Positions 1 to 7,618 of a stretch of DNA of 27,251 nt are shown piece by piece (the first letter of the stretch is position 1; every line of letters starts with the position of its first letter). This DNA is from JBFGCM01 sp041581135 (GTDB lineage Bacteria > Actinomycetota > Acidimicrobiia > Spongiisociales > UBA5794). The notes under the pieces are model-generated. The model was not told the origin of the DNA and did no database searches. It saw only the letters and a list, made by a program, of their open reading frames with translations. The stretch covers positions 1 through 27,251 of the forward strand of contig JBFGCM010000051.1 of assembly GCA_041581135.1 (NCBI GenBank), given 5' to 3'. The translations under genes were made by a program, and so were the position numbers.

Positions 1-1
1 G

Positions 2-52
2 CTGACGCCCGAGCAGGAGGCCTACCTGGCCAGCTGGCAGATCGGTACCTGA
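2..52 (+). CDS. ahcY: C-terminal tail of probable adenosylhomocysteinase (partial)
   Basis: Only the last 16 codons are in the window; they read LTPEQEAYLASWQIGT and then TGA. The LTPEQ-x-x-YL pattern resembles the end of S-adenosylhomocysteine hydrolases (LTxEQxxYL). Those enzymes split S-adenosylhomocysteine into adenosine and homocysteine in the methyl cycle. Many bacterial members carry an extra lysine- and tyrosine-rich tail after this motif; here the protein stops about ten residues later, as in the shorter forms. The fragment is too small for certainty, and another protein ending in a similar helix cannot be excluded. It converges on the FtsH-like gene. Confidence 0.45.
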   Translation: MTPEQEAYLASWQIGT

Positions 53-62
53 GAGTTCCCAG

Positions 63-97
63 GCGGGGAAGGGAGCGGGCAGATCTCCCTCCCCCGC
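63..97. terminator. Hairpin between convergent genes
   Basis: Two 13-nt arms (63-75 and 85-97) are complementary except for one A/C mismatch and flank a 9-nt loop. The hairpin lies between the convergent ends of the ahcY-like gene (stop at 52) and the FtsH-like gene (stop at 147). There is no clear T-run on either side, so factor-independent activity is uncertain. A perfect 12-bp palindrome at 134-145 adds a second small hairpin next to the FtsH-like stop codon. Confidence 0.5.
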
Positions 98-146
98 AGG
101 TCCCCTCCTCGGATGGAGGGAAACCTGGGTGGTGGTGGGCCCACCG

Positions 147-2054
147 TCACAAATCGGATGGTGGGTTCCCGAGCAACTCGATCTCGGCCTGGAGCGTGAT
201 GCCGGCGGTCGGATCCTCTTGGAGGAGCCGGGGCTCTCGATCCCGCAGATCGACGATCACCTCACCAGACGCCAATGCGTCTGCTTCCGCCTGGCGTAGT
301 ACGTCCAGGATCTCGTGTTCGACGAGCTCGCTGCGGTCGAGCAGGGCCCGTCGCAGCCCCTCGACGAGGTAGCGATGGTTCAGTATGAGCCGCTGCACTT
401 CGTGCTTGGCGTCGCGGAGGATCTGGTCGACCTTGCCTCGCGCCTCGTCGTCGGCGAGGACCTTGGCGACGAGGTTGCCGCCCATCACGCCGGGATCGAT
501 GGAGCGGAACGAGATCAGGGAGCCGCCCAAGCCATAGGAACCCACCATGTCGGCGGCGAGGCCGGTCGCGGTCTCCAGGTCGCCGGCAGGTCCGGTGCCC
601 GACTCCTCGAAGAACACCTCCTCGGCGACCATCCCGCCCAACGCTATCTGGATGAGGGACTTCATCTCGCTCTCGGTCCGAGTGAAGCGTTCCTCGGTGT
701 CGCGGTGCGACAGGAGACCGAGGGATCCCCGCCGCTTGATGATGGACAGCACCTCGAGTCGGCGGCCCTTGCCCACCAGATAGGCAGCGACGGCGTGACC
801 GGCCTCGTGCACCGCGATACGGTCCCGCTCCTCGTCGGGGTAGTCCGCCGGGTTGGGTAGGCCGATCTCCACCTCCATCTTGGCGTCCTTCAGGTCACCC
901 AGCGTGAGCGCCCTTCGGCCGTTCCGGAGCGCCACGAGCAGCGCTTCGTCGAAGAGTCGTTCGAGTGAGGCCGGGGTGTATCCCTGGGTCGCCGCCGCCA
1001 GCTTGCTCCGTTCCAGTTCGCTGTCCAGCTCGGGATCGTGCGCCTTGCGCTCGAGGAAGTAGTCGATGAGCTCGCGCCGGTCGCTCTTCGCCGGCAGGTC
1101 GACACTGAGGATGCGATCGAACCGTCCGGGGCGGAGCAGCGCCGGGTCGAGCGAGTCTGCTCGGTTGGTGGCGCCGATCAGCAGGATGTTGGCGAACGCC
1201 GGAGGAATGGTCTTGATGTGCCGATGCGGGGGCAAGAAGCGGTTGGCGAATCGGATCAGCACGTTGTAGAACCGCTGCGGGCGAGTCGGTTCGTCGAAGC
1301 TCTGCATCTGCACGAGCAGCTCGTTCACCACGCCGCCTGTGCCTGACGACACCGACGGGGCGACCGCCCCGCCGCCGGGCACGGCCTCGCCGTGGCGGGC
1401 GTCGCTGGCAAGCGGGCTGAAGTCGAGACCACCGCGCCGGGTGGCGATGGCGTCGATCTCCTCGATGAAGCCGATGGCACCACCTTCTCGTCGCGCCACC
1501 TTGCGGAGTTGACGGAAGTAGCTCCGGATCTTGCGGGCCGTGGCTCCGTACCACATGCTCTGGAACGACGTCGACGAGATGAAGAGAAACGGTACCCCCG
1601 CCTCCTTCGCCATGGCCTTGGCGATGTGTGTCTTTCCGGTGCCGGGTGGCCCTTCGAACAGGATGCCGCGGCGAGGTGAGCCGCCCATCTCGTCGCGGAA
1701 CCGTTCGTGGTCCAGGAAGACGTCGAGCGTGTGGCGAACCTCGCGCATGATCGACCCCAGGCCCTTGACGTCGCTGAAGCCCACCTCGAGCTGCTCCGGC
1801 AGGTAGATGGTGTGGGGTGACCGGCCGTTGCCCAGCATGGGTCCGACCAGCACGAGCGCGATGAGCAGGATGATGACGATGCCGGGCAGCCAGAACAGCG
1901 CCTCGGGTGGGAGTTCGGGGAGCCCGGGTGAAACCGGATTCCCGGCGAGGAGACGGATCCACAGCCACGCCGCCACCGGAGTCAGTCCGTAGGCGACCCG
2001 GCGCAGCCGACGACGCCGATCCTCTTCTCGCGCTTCAGCAACGTCGATCGCCAT
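147..2054 (-). CDS. Divergent FtsH-type AAA+ zinc metalloprotease
   Basis: This 635-residue protein is predicted to be a membrane-anchored, ATP-driven protease of the FtsH/M41 class, degrading membrane or unstable proteins. Two N-terminal hydrophobic segments (about 18-37 and 53-75) are followed by Walker A GPPGTGKT (135-142), a Walker B-like FIEEID (196-201), a sensor Asn (297), arginine fingers R308 and R311, zinc motif HEAGH (416-420) and third zinc ligand D492. It differs from housekeeping FtsH in three ways: FIEEID replaces FIDEID, the pore loop reads MWYG (167-170) instead of FVG, and about 50 extra residues lie between Walker B and the sensor. The N-terminal periplasmic domain is almost absent. 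The ATG at 2054 is chosen because GGGAGG lies just upstream; the frame stays open further upstream but there only overlaps the flippase gene on the same strand. It probably shares a transcript with that gene (62 bp gap). It is likely an accessory paralogue; the substrate is unknown. Confidence 0.88.
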   Translation of the reverse strand: MAIDVAEAREEDRRRRLRRVAYGLTPVAAWLWIRLLAGNPVSPGLPELPPEALFWLPGIVIILLIALVLVGPMLGNGRSPHTIYLPEQLEVGFSDVKGLGSIMREVRHTLDVFLDHERFRDEMGGSPRRGILFEGPPGTGKTHIAKAMAKEAGVPFLFISSTSFQSMWYGATARKIRSYFRQLRKVARREGGAIGFIEEIDAIATRRGGLDFSPLASDARHGEAVPGGGAVAPSVSSGTGGVVNELLVQMQSFDEPTRPQRFYNVLIRFANRFLPPHRHIKTIPPAFANILLIGATNRADSLDPALLRPGRFDRILSVDLPAKSDRRELIDYFLERKAHDPELDSELERSKLAAATQGYTPASLERLFDEALLVALRNGRRALTLGDLKDAKMEVEIGLPNPADYPDEERDRIAVHEAGHAVAAYLVGKGRRLEVLSIIKRRGSLGLLSHRDTEERFTRTESEMKSLIQIALGGMVAEEVFFEESGTGPAGDLETATGLAADMVGSYGLGGSLISFRSIDPGVMGGNLVAKVLADDEARGKVDQILRDAKHEVQRLILNHRYLVEGLRRALLDRSELVEHEILDVLRQAEADALASGEVIVDLRDREPRLLQEDPTAGITLQAEIELLGNPPSDL

Positions 2055-2116
2055 GAGACCTCCCTCTCTCCCCCGTGACATCGAAGGGAACCTGCCCACC
2101 ACGCACAGTAGTCGGT

Positions 2117-3172
2117 CTAGCGTGCCGTGTCGACCACGTTTTGTGTTGCCGCAACCACCGACCGGGAACGCCGCCAGTACAGGTACGAGAGGGCCCCGAG
2201 CGGTATCGGGACCACGTAGGTGAGTGCCCGGAACACCAGCACGGCGGCGACGATGCCGGCCTCCGTCCCGCTCGACACGCCTACGGCCAGCGCCGCGGTG
2301 TATCCCAGCTCGACCACACCGAGACCGCCGGGGGTGATGGGGAGCGCTGACACGAGCCGGACGAATGCGAAGGCCGCCAATGCCTTGGGCCATGACACAT
2401 CCTCGGGCGAGACACCTACGTTGCGCAGCGTGACCAGCAGCACCACGAACAACGATCCGTGGCTCACCATCGAGGCAACCGTGATCCACAGCCAGCGCTC
2501 CCGCAGCAGACCGATGGTCTGGCGACGGAATCTGGCGGCTGCTTCTCCCCACGTTTCCACGGCGGGCCGGCGGAACAACGCCCGTACCCGACTCACCACC
2601 CTGCCGAGCCCGGAGCCGATGGCCCGGGCCAGCTGTTCGCTGTAGAGCATGAGCCCGTAGAGCACGATGGCGGCCAGCAGGACCGCCACGCCGATGGCAG
2701 CGGCGGACACCAGCGCGGCATTGGCATCTCCGGCGACGGCCAGGATCGCCAACGCCACTACCGGCATGCCGAGCTTGACGAAGTTGTTGAACACACCCGA
2801 CACCAGCACGGAGAGAGCGATCTCGGAGGTGCCGAATCCCCAGGACGAGTACATGGCGTAGCTCACCCCGACCCCCAAGGCACCTCCGCCGGGCAACGTG
2901 TTGGCGATGGCGGTCGATGCCTGGTTGGCGATCGCCGCCTTGGGATAGGTCAGGCCGGGGAGCACCGCAACCAGCACGAACCAGTAGGTGACCAGGTTCC
3001 ACAGCGTCACTGCCAGCAGACCGAGGGTCTCGGGCCAGGTCATGGCGGCGATGGCATCCCAGACCTCGCCGTAGCTGGCGATGCGGGGAAGCACCCCGAC
3101 GAAGATGCCTACGACGATGAAGGTGGAGAACGCCGCCTGGAGTACGCGCTTCAGCGTTGAGCGCTCTGCCAC
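2117..3172 (-). CDS. Flippase-like membrane protein, LPG-synthase TM family (UPF0104/AglD type)
   Basis: This 351-residue polytopic membrane protein has about eight hydrophobic segments and matches the LPG_synthase_TM (PF03706) type: a small, glycine- and alanine-rich helical bundle with a LPGGGALGVG stretch near residue 95 and a PITPGGLGVVELGY motif near 285. The family includes the flippase half of MprF and AglD-like proteins, and is generally linked to moving or modifying membrane lipids or lipid-linked sugars. The GTG at 3172 follows GAGAGGGGGACC, a good ribosome site. It is divergent from the PAP2-kinase gene and lies upstream of the FtsH-like gene on the same strand. Flippase-like genes beside PAP2 or kinase domains recall MprF-type modular lipid systems, but no amino-acyl transferase domain is present here. 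The substrate is unknown. Confidence 0.85.
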   Translation of the reverse strand: MAERSTLKRVLQAAFSTFIVVGIFVGVLPRIASYGEVWDAIAAMTWPETLGLLAVTLWNLVTYWFVLVAVLPGLTYPKAAIANQASTAIANTLPGGGALGVGVSYAMYSSWGFGTSEIALSVLVSGVFNNFVKLGMPVVALAILAVAGDANAALVSAAAIGVAVLLAAIVLYGLMLYSEQLARAIGSGLGRVVSRVRALFRRPAVETWGEAAARFRRQTIGLLRERWLWITVASMVSHGSLFVVLLVTLRNVGVSPEDVSWPKALAAFAFVRLVSALPITPGGLGVVELGYTAALAVGVSSGTEAGIVAAVLVFRALTYVVPIPLGALSYLYWRRSRSVVAATQNVVDTAR

Positions 3173-3280
3173 GGTCCCCCTCTCGGGTCTCTGGCGGCGA
3201 ACTCTACCGGCGCCCCGGCCTCGGCACGTCTGTCAGCATGGTGCCGGTCGCAACACTTGTAGGCTCGGCCCGGGAGGTTC
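3173..3280. promoter_or_regulatory. Divergent intergenic region, probable back-to-back promoters
   Basis: These 108 bp separate the divergent starts of the flippase (GTG at 3172) and the PAP2-kinase gene (ATG at 3281), so both promoters should lie here. GGGAGG directly before 3281 is a ribosome site. I do not see convincing -35/-10 pairs on either strand. Confidence 0.4.
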
Positions 3281-5002
3281 ATGACCGAGTTGCATCGGGA
3301 ACGGACGGAGTTCGAGCCGGAGCTCGCCGGGGTCAGCTCCCGCAGGGTCCTCCGCGTCGGGGGATTCACCGTGGCGGGGCGGAGGCGGCGCCCATCCGGC
3401 GAGCAGCCCCCTCTGCCGGGAACCCTGGACACCGCTGGGCGCGCCTGGCTCGTCACGGCCATCCTCGTGGTCGGCGTGTGGATCACCGTCATCTGGGTGG
3501 AGGGCACGGCAGACTGGTGGAACGAGCGGGACGAGGCCGTGGTCCGATGGGTGGTGGATCTCCGCTCGGATGCGGCGACATCGGTGATGAACGCCATCCA
3601 CGCCTTGGGCTCCGAGTGGTTGACGCGAACGCTGCGGTGGGTGACGTTGGTGGTCCTCGTCGGGTTCCGCCGCTGGCGCTCGCTGCTGATCGCTCTCGGC
3701 GTACTGATCACGGTGGAGGTGTCGGTCGCCACGGTCGGCCGGGTGGTGGGTCGCCCTCGCCCGTTCGTCGACATCATCGGGGAGTGGGACGGCTTCGCCC
3801 ATCCGTCCGGGCCGGTTGCTTCGCTGGCGGTGACGCTGGCGATCGTCGGGCTCACGCTGATTCCGGCTGGCGCCTGGCGGCGCCGGTACTGGAGAGCTGC
3901 CACCGCAGCCGTGGTGCTCCTGGGTATCTCGCGCCTCTACCTGGGGGTCGACCATCCCACAGATGTGCTGGTGGGAGCGGCATTCGCGGTGGCAGTCACC
4001 GTGGTCGCCTTTCGCTGGTACCGGCCCGAGACCGTCTACCCGGTGACCTACCGGAGGGCCAGCGCAGCACACGTCGACGTCGCCGGTCCGCGCGGTGACG
4101 CCATCAAGCAGGCCGTGCGCGACCAGCTCGGGCTCGAGATCGAGGAGGTGAGGCCGACTGCGCTGGAGGGCTCGGCCGGCTCGACACCGTTGAAGCTCAC
4201 CGGAGCGGGGGAGGCCGTGTTGTTCGGCAAGCTCTACACCCGCGGGCACCTGCGCTCGGACCGTTGGTACAAGGCGGCGCGAATGGTGCTCTACGGCGCT
4301 CTCGAGGACGAGGTCGAGTTCAGCTCCGTTCGGCGCCTCGTCGAGTACGAGGACTACGTGTTGCGGCTGTCGCGTGACGAGGGTGTGCGAGTACCAGAGC
4401 CGCATGGGCTCGTGGAGATTGCACCCGAGCGGGAGTACCTGATCCTGATGGAGTTCTGCCAGAGAGCGGTGGAGCTGGGCGAGGCCGACATCACCGATGT
4501 CGTCATGCACAACGCCTTGGCCTTGGTGCGAAAGCTGTGGTACTGCGGGCTGGCGCACCGGGACATCAAGCCGTCCAACCTCATGGTCCAAGGCGAGCAA
4601 GTGGTGCTCATCGACGTGGCGTTTGCCACAGTGCGTCCCAGCCCGTGGCGTCAGGCAGTGGACCTGGCCAACATGATGCTCGTGCTGGGGCTGAAACGGC
4701 GCCCGCAAGAGGTGTACGCCCACGCAGTGCACCACTTCTCCCCGGACGACATCGCCGAGGCGTTCGCGGCCAGCCGTGGGGTGACGATCCCATCCCAGCT
4801 GCGCCGCGCCCTGCGCGAGCGGCAGCAACGAGACGGCATCGATGTCGCCGCTGAGTTTCGGGCGCTGGCGCCTTACCGAGAGTCGATCGCGATCCAACGT
4901 TGGAGTCCTCGTCGGCTGGCGCTCGCGGCCCGGTTGCTGGTGGTCGGTCTGGTGGTTGCGTGGCTGATTCTCCGCAACGTCCAGGGGGGTGGCATCCTGT
5001 GA
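3281..5002 (+). CDS. PAP2-domain / protein-kinase-like fusion membrane protein
   Basis: This 573-residue protein has two parts. The N-terminal half (about 50-250) is a polytopic PAP2 (phosphatidic acid phosphatase) domain: GRPRP at 157-161, PSGP at 175-178 and SRLYLGVDHPTD at 217-228. Motif 2 has Pro where the family has His (PSGH), and the motif 1 Lys is Gly, so phosphatase activity is doubtful. The second half (about 270-535) is a small kinase-like domain resembling lipopolysaccharide kinase or RIO-type folds: candidate ATP Lys K317, catalytic loop HRDIKPSN (426-433) and metal-binding D445 in IDVA, replacing DFG. A final TM helix lies at about 547-565. Kinase residues look intact, so it may phosphorylate a lipid, sugar or protein at the membrane. 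The ATG follows GGGAGG. It overlaps the lipoprotein gene by 4 nt (GTGA), so translation is coupled. Confidence 0.85.
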   Translation: MTELHRERTEFEPELAGVSSRRVLRVGGFTVAGRRRRPSGEQPPLPGTLDTAGRAWLVTAILVVGVWITVIWVEGTADWWNERDEAVVRWVVDLRSDAATSVMNAIHALGSEWLTRTLRWVTLVVLVGFRRWRSLLIALGVLITVEVSVATVGRVVGRPRPFVDIIGEWDGFAHPSGPVASLAVTLAIVGLTLIPAGAWRRRYWRAATAAVVLLGISRLYLGVDHPTDVLVGAAFAVAVTVVAFRWYRPETVYPVTYRRASAAHVDVAGPRGDAIKQAVRDQLGLEIEEVRPTALEGSAGSTPLKLTGAGEAVLFGKLYTRGHLRSDRWYKAARMVLYGALEDEVEFSSVRRLVEYEDYVLRLSRDEGVRVPEPHGLVEIAPEREYLILMEFCQRAVELGEADITDVVMHNALALVRKLWYCGLAHRDIKPSNLMVQGEQVVLIDVAFATVRPSPWRQAVDLANMMLVLGLKRRPQEVYAHAVHHFSPDDIAEAFAASRGVTIPSQLRRALRERQQRDGIDVAAEFRALAPYRESIAIQRWSPRRLALAARLLVVGLVVAWLILRNVQGGGIL

Positions 5003-5526
5003 GAGGCTGGATCGTGACGCTGGCAGTCCTCGCCTCGGCCTGCGGCGGTAGATTGCTGGGCGTCGGCGTACCCAGCTGTGGCTCAGGATTCGAGAATCAG
5101 AACGGGAGCGCGTTGTTCGTGCAGGCACAGTCGGTGGACACAGCGACGCGGCTGCCATGTGTCGAGGATCTCCCCACCGGCTGGTCGTTCTCGTCCTTCA
5201 TCGTGGAGCGGGAAGAAGCGGTGTTCACGCTCGATTCCGATCGGGTGGGTGCCCGATTCGTCACCGTGTCATTGGAGCCGGAGTGTGCCCCTGCCGGAGA
5301 CGAGGTGCCGAGCGACGAGCCCGGCACCCGGCTCTTCGTGGACGTCGCGATCGACGACGACACCTATGCGGGTACCTGGCACTACCTGTTCGAAGGTGGC
5401 TGCGTCGAGTACATGTTCCATGCGGAGGGTGAGGATCTCAGCGAGCTGCCGGCCGCCGTTGCAGACACCCTGGGGCTGGAACCGGTCACGCCGTACGCCG
5501 AGCAGGTGGCGGGAGACGCATCATGA
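4999..5526 (+). CDS. Small putative lipoprotein of unknown function
   Basis: This protein has 175 residues from a GTG overlapping the stop of the upstream gene. The N-terminus MRGWIVTLAVLASAC has a basic residue, a short hydrophobic stretch and a lipobox-like LASAC, so Cys15 is the likely lipid-modified residue. The mature part is acidic, contains several further cysteines and has no family I recognise. The start is chosen because the GTG follows a G-rich ribosome site and is in phase with the signal; the open frame extends further upstream but only overlaps the kinase gene. It overlaps the PAP2 phosphatase gene by 4 nt (ATGA). Sitting between two PAP2 genes suggests an extracytoplasmic accessory role in the same lipid pathway, which is inference. 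Confidence 0.7.
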   Translation: MRGWIVTLAVLASACGGRLLGVGVPSCGSGFENQNGSALFVQAQSVDTATRLPCVEDLPTGWSFSSFIVEREEAVFTLDSDRVGARFVTVSLEPECAPAGDEVPSDEPGTRLFVDVAIDDDTYAGTWHYLFEGGCVEYMFHAEGEDLSELPAAVADTLGLEPVTPYAEQVAGDAS

Positions 5527-6251
5527 ACGAGCGCATCAGGGTGGAGCGGCGCACGTGGCATGGTCCGGGCCTCCTCAGCTCCCATACGGCGGCAGTTGTC
5601 GCATCGGCCGTCTTGTACCTGGTCGCCGCCGGCATGTTCGTCGCCATGGCGACAGGACCGGGCTCACGATTCTTCCAACGCATCGACGACTGGTGGTTCG
5701 AGACGATGGTCGCCGCCGAGGTCGGATGGTTGGTGTCGATCACCAACCCCCTCGATCTCATCGGGGGGGCCTGGGTCACGGCGCCGGTCCGCATCGGCGT
5801 TGCCGGGTGGCTGGCCCATCGGCGCCGGTGGGTCGCCTTCGGCAGCTTCGTCTCCGCGGTGCTGCTCGTCGATGTCGCAGTGGGCATCCTCAAGCCCCTC
5901 TATGGGCGGGCCCGCCCGCCCATGGCTCTGGTCGAGACGACCAATGCCGCATTCCCGTCGGGCCACGCCAGCGCAACGGCGGTGACCGCGATCGCCGTGG
6001 TCATCGTGCTCATTCGGGCGGGTCCGCATCGCCGGGAGTGGGAGATCCTCGCCGGCACGATTGCGTTCTTCATGGCGCTCAGTCGCACCTACCTACGCGC
6101 ACATTGGCTGACGGACGTGGTGGCCGGGACGTTGCTCGGCGTCGCCACCGCCATCGGCATCGCCGCCGCCTTCCAGGCCTGGCGCGTGCACTGGTACGTA
6201 GAACGGCGCCATCGGCTGCCTCCACCCGAGGAGCCGCCACCCATACCCTGA
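5523..6251 (+). CDS. PAP2-family membrane phosphatase
   Basis: This 242-residue integral membrane protein carries all three PAP2 phosphatase motifs: KPLYGRARP (motif 1 with its Lys), PSGHASA (motif 2 with the His) and SRTYLRAHWLTD (motif 3). Enzymes of this family remove phosphate from phosphatidic acid, undecaprenyl diphosphate or similar lipid phosphates on the outer face of the membrane. About six TM segments fit the usual topology. Unlike the PAP2 half of the protein encoded at 3281-5002, the catalytic set is complete, so this may be the active member of the pair. ATG overlaps the lipoprotein stop (ATGA), after a GGGAG site. The natural substrate cannot be read from sequence. Confidence 0.9.
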   Translation: MNERIRVERRTWHGPGLLSSHTAAVVASAVLYLVAAGMFVAMATGPGSRFFQRIDDWWFETMVAAEVGWLVSITNPLDLIGGAWVTAPVRIGVAGWLAHRRRWVAFGSFVSAVLLVDVAVGILKPLYGRARPPMALVETTNAAFPSGHASATAVTAIAVVIVLIRAGPHRREWEILAGTIAFFMALSRTYLRAHWLTDVVAGTLLGVATAIGIAAAFQAWRVHWYVERRHRLPPPEEPPPIP

Positions 6252-6257
6252 CGGGTC

Positions 6258-6875
6258 GTGTCCCAGGCCCCCGATACCGTGGGCCCCGTGTGGTGGTGTG
6301 TGGCGTGCGGTAGTCATCGGATGCGCCGTTCCGAGCGCGTGGCCGGGCTGTGTGCGGCGTGTGCCGGGTCGGTCCGGCGGGTGCCGGAGTTCAGGACCGA
6401 AGGGGGCTTGCTGGTTCGAGCCGGTGGTCACCACGACGGGGTCGCTCGGGCACTGGTCCACCGGCTCAAGTATCAGGGTGAGGTGGGCGCCGCTCGGCCG
6501 CGGGCGGCGCTGATGGCGGCGGTCATCGAGCCCACGCCCGGTGTCCTCGTCCCCGTGCCACGGGCTCTGCTGCGGCGGGCTCGCTTCGGGATCGATCCGG
6601 CCGTGGAGCTGGCGCAGCGGCTCGGGCTTCTGCTCGGGTGGCCGGTGCGGGACGTGCTGCAACCGGCGCCGTGGTGGCCCCGGCATGCGGGGAAGCCCCG
6701 CAGCGGACGGGCCAGCTCGGTTCCCCGGTTCCGACTCCTCCGAGATGCGGGAGCACCGACCATTCTGGTGGATGACGTGGTCACCACCGGAGCGACCGCG
6801 GCTGCGGCGGCGGAGGCCCTGGGGCACGGGCCCGGGCGGGTCATTGCTGCGGTTGCGGCCGGTAAAGTGCCTTGA
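6258..6875 (+). CDS. comF: ComF-family phosphoribosyltransferase-like protein
   Basis: This 205-residue protein has an N-terminal zinc-finger-like CxxC pair (C14/C17 and C32/C35), a LVHRLKYQGE segment typical of ComF, and the PRPP-binding loop VDDVVTTGAT (171-180) of type I phosphoribosyltransferases. ComFC in Bacillus is linked to DNA uptake; in many non-competent bacteria the function is undefined. The start is the GTG at 6258, 6 nt after the PAP2 stop, with only a weak ribosome site; a GTG at 6288 is possible and would also keep the cysteines. comF next to hpf and secA is a conserved order in many Gram-positives, supporting the call. Confidence 0.85.
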   Translation: MSQAPDTVGPVWWCVACGSHRMRRSERVAGLCAACAGSVRRVPEFRTEGGLLVRAGGHHDGVARALVHRLKYQGEVGAARPRAALMAAVIEPTPGVLVPVPRALLRRARFGIDPAVELAQRLGLLLGWPVRDVLQPAPWWPRHAGKPRSGRASSVPRFRLLRDAGAPTILVDDVVTTGATAAAAAEALGHGPGRVIAAVAAGKVP

Positions 6876-7032
6876 GAGGCCCCAAGTACTGGCCAGATGC
6901 GAGGAGCACGAGTGGCGGGAACGCCGCCGGACATCACCGGGAGCACGCCAGTCGCACAGCGCCGACGAGGCGGACCGGTGCGGGCCCCTTTGGAGATGTC
7001 CTCAACACAGGTACTGCTCGGGCCGTTGTATT

Positions 7033-7046
7033 GGCACGATCGTGCC
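7033..7046. promoter_or_regulatory. Perfect 14-bp palindrome upstream of hpf
   Basis: GGCACGATCGTGCC reads the same on both strands and lies 20 bp upstream of the hpf start in the 191-bp comF-hpf gap. It could be an operator for a dimeric regulator, or a small RNA hairpin before the ribosome site at 7058-7064. I see no confident -35/-10 pair around it. hpf is controlled by stress or growth phase in many bacteria, so a site here is reasonable, but its role is inference. Confidence 0.4.
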
Positions 7047-7066
7047 CCGAAGAATCAGGAGGTGCA

Positions 7067-7618
7067 GTGGACGTTCGCGTGCATGGCAAGAACAGCCAGG
7101 TGAGTGATGCGATCAAGCAATTGGCAGAGGATCGTGTGACTCATGCGGGGCGCATCTTCGACACCGGTGGAAGCGCCGACATAGAACTCACGGAGCACCA
7201 GAATCCGCGCAATTCCAATGGTCGCTGGTCGGCGGAGATCACCAGTCATGTCGCCGGGCACACCGTTCGTGTGGAGGCATCCGCCGCCGACGATCGAAGC
7301 GCGCTCGACAGCGCCATGGACAAGTTCGAGCGCCAGCTCCGGAGGCTGAAGACGCGTCTCATCCAGCGTTCCAGAGTGTCTAGCCACAAACAACTCAATG
7401 CCGAGGTGGAGGCTGACGATGAAGACATGGAAGACGCTGGACCGCAGATCGTGCGGGTCAAGCGTTTTGCAGTGAAGCCGATGATGCCGGAGGAGGCAGC
7501 GTTACAGATGGAGATGCTGGGCCACAGCTTCTTCTTCTTCATGAACGCAGAGACCGGCGATCACTGTGTGCTGTACAACCGCCGCGATGGATCCCTTGGA
7601 TTGATAGAACCCGAATGA
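7067..7618 (+). CDS. hpf: Long-form ribosome hibernation promoting factor
   Basis: This 183-residue protein resembles long HPF (S30AE domain plus C-terminal dimerisation domain), which binds the 30S subunit and pairs ribosomes into inactive 100S dimers when growth slows. The N-terminus MDVRVHGKNSQVSDAIKQ and the R-rich FERQLRRLKTRL helix fit the S30AE domain. The C-terminal block begins IVRVKRFAVKPMMPEEA and continues with ETGDHCVLYNRRDGSLGLIEP, the typical C-terminal domain. GTG at 7067 is preferred because AGGAGGTG stands just upstream and the homologous N-terminus begins there; the frame continues further upstream without similarity. The stop overlaps the next gene (ATGA), so the response regulator is translationally coupled to it. 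Confidence 0.93.
   Translation: MDVRVHGKNSQVSDAIKQLAEDRVTHAGRIFDTGGSADIELTEHQNPRNSNGRWSAEITSHVAGHTVRVEASAADDRSALDSAMDKFERQLRRLKTRLIQRSRVSSHKQLNAEVEADDEDMEDAGPQIVRVKRFAVKPMMPEEAALQMEMLGHSFFFFMNAETGDHCVLYNRRDGSLGLIEPE

Noticed and set aside
2055..3002. Upstream extension of the FtsH-like frame to give a 951-residue protein
   Set aside because: The extra 316 residues lie inside the flippase gene on the same strand in another frame, are Arg/Gly-rich like a GC-driven shadow, and the ATG at 2054 has a strong ribosome site.
6872..7066. Extended N-terminus of hpf from 6872
   Set aside because: The added 65 residues lack S30AE similarity, and a strong AGGAGGTG ribosome site is placed for the GTG at 7067.
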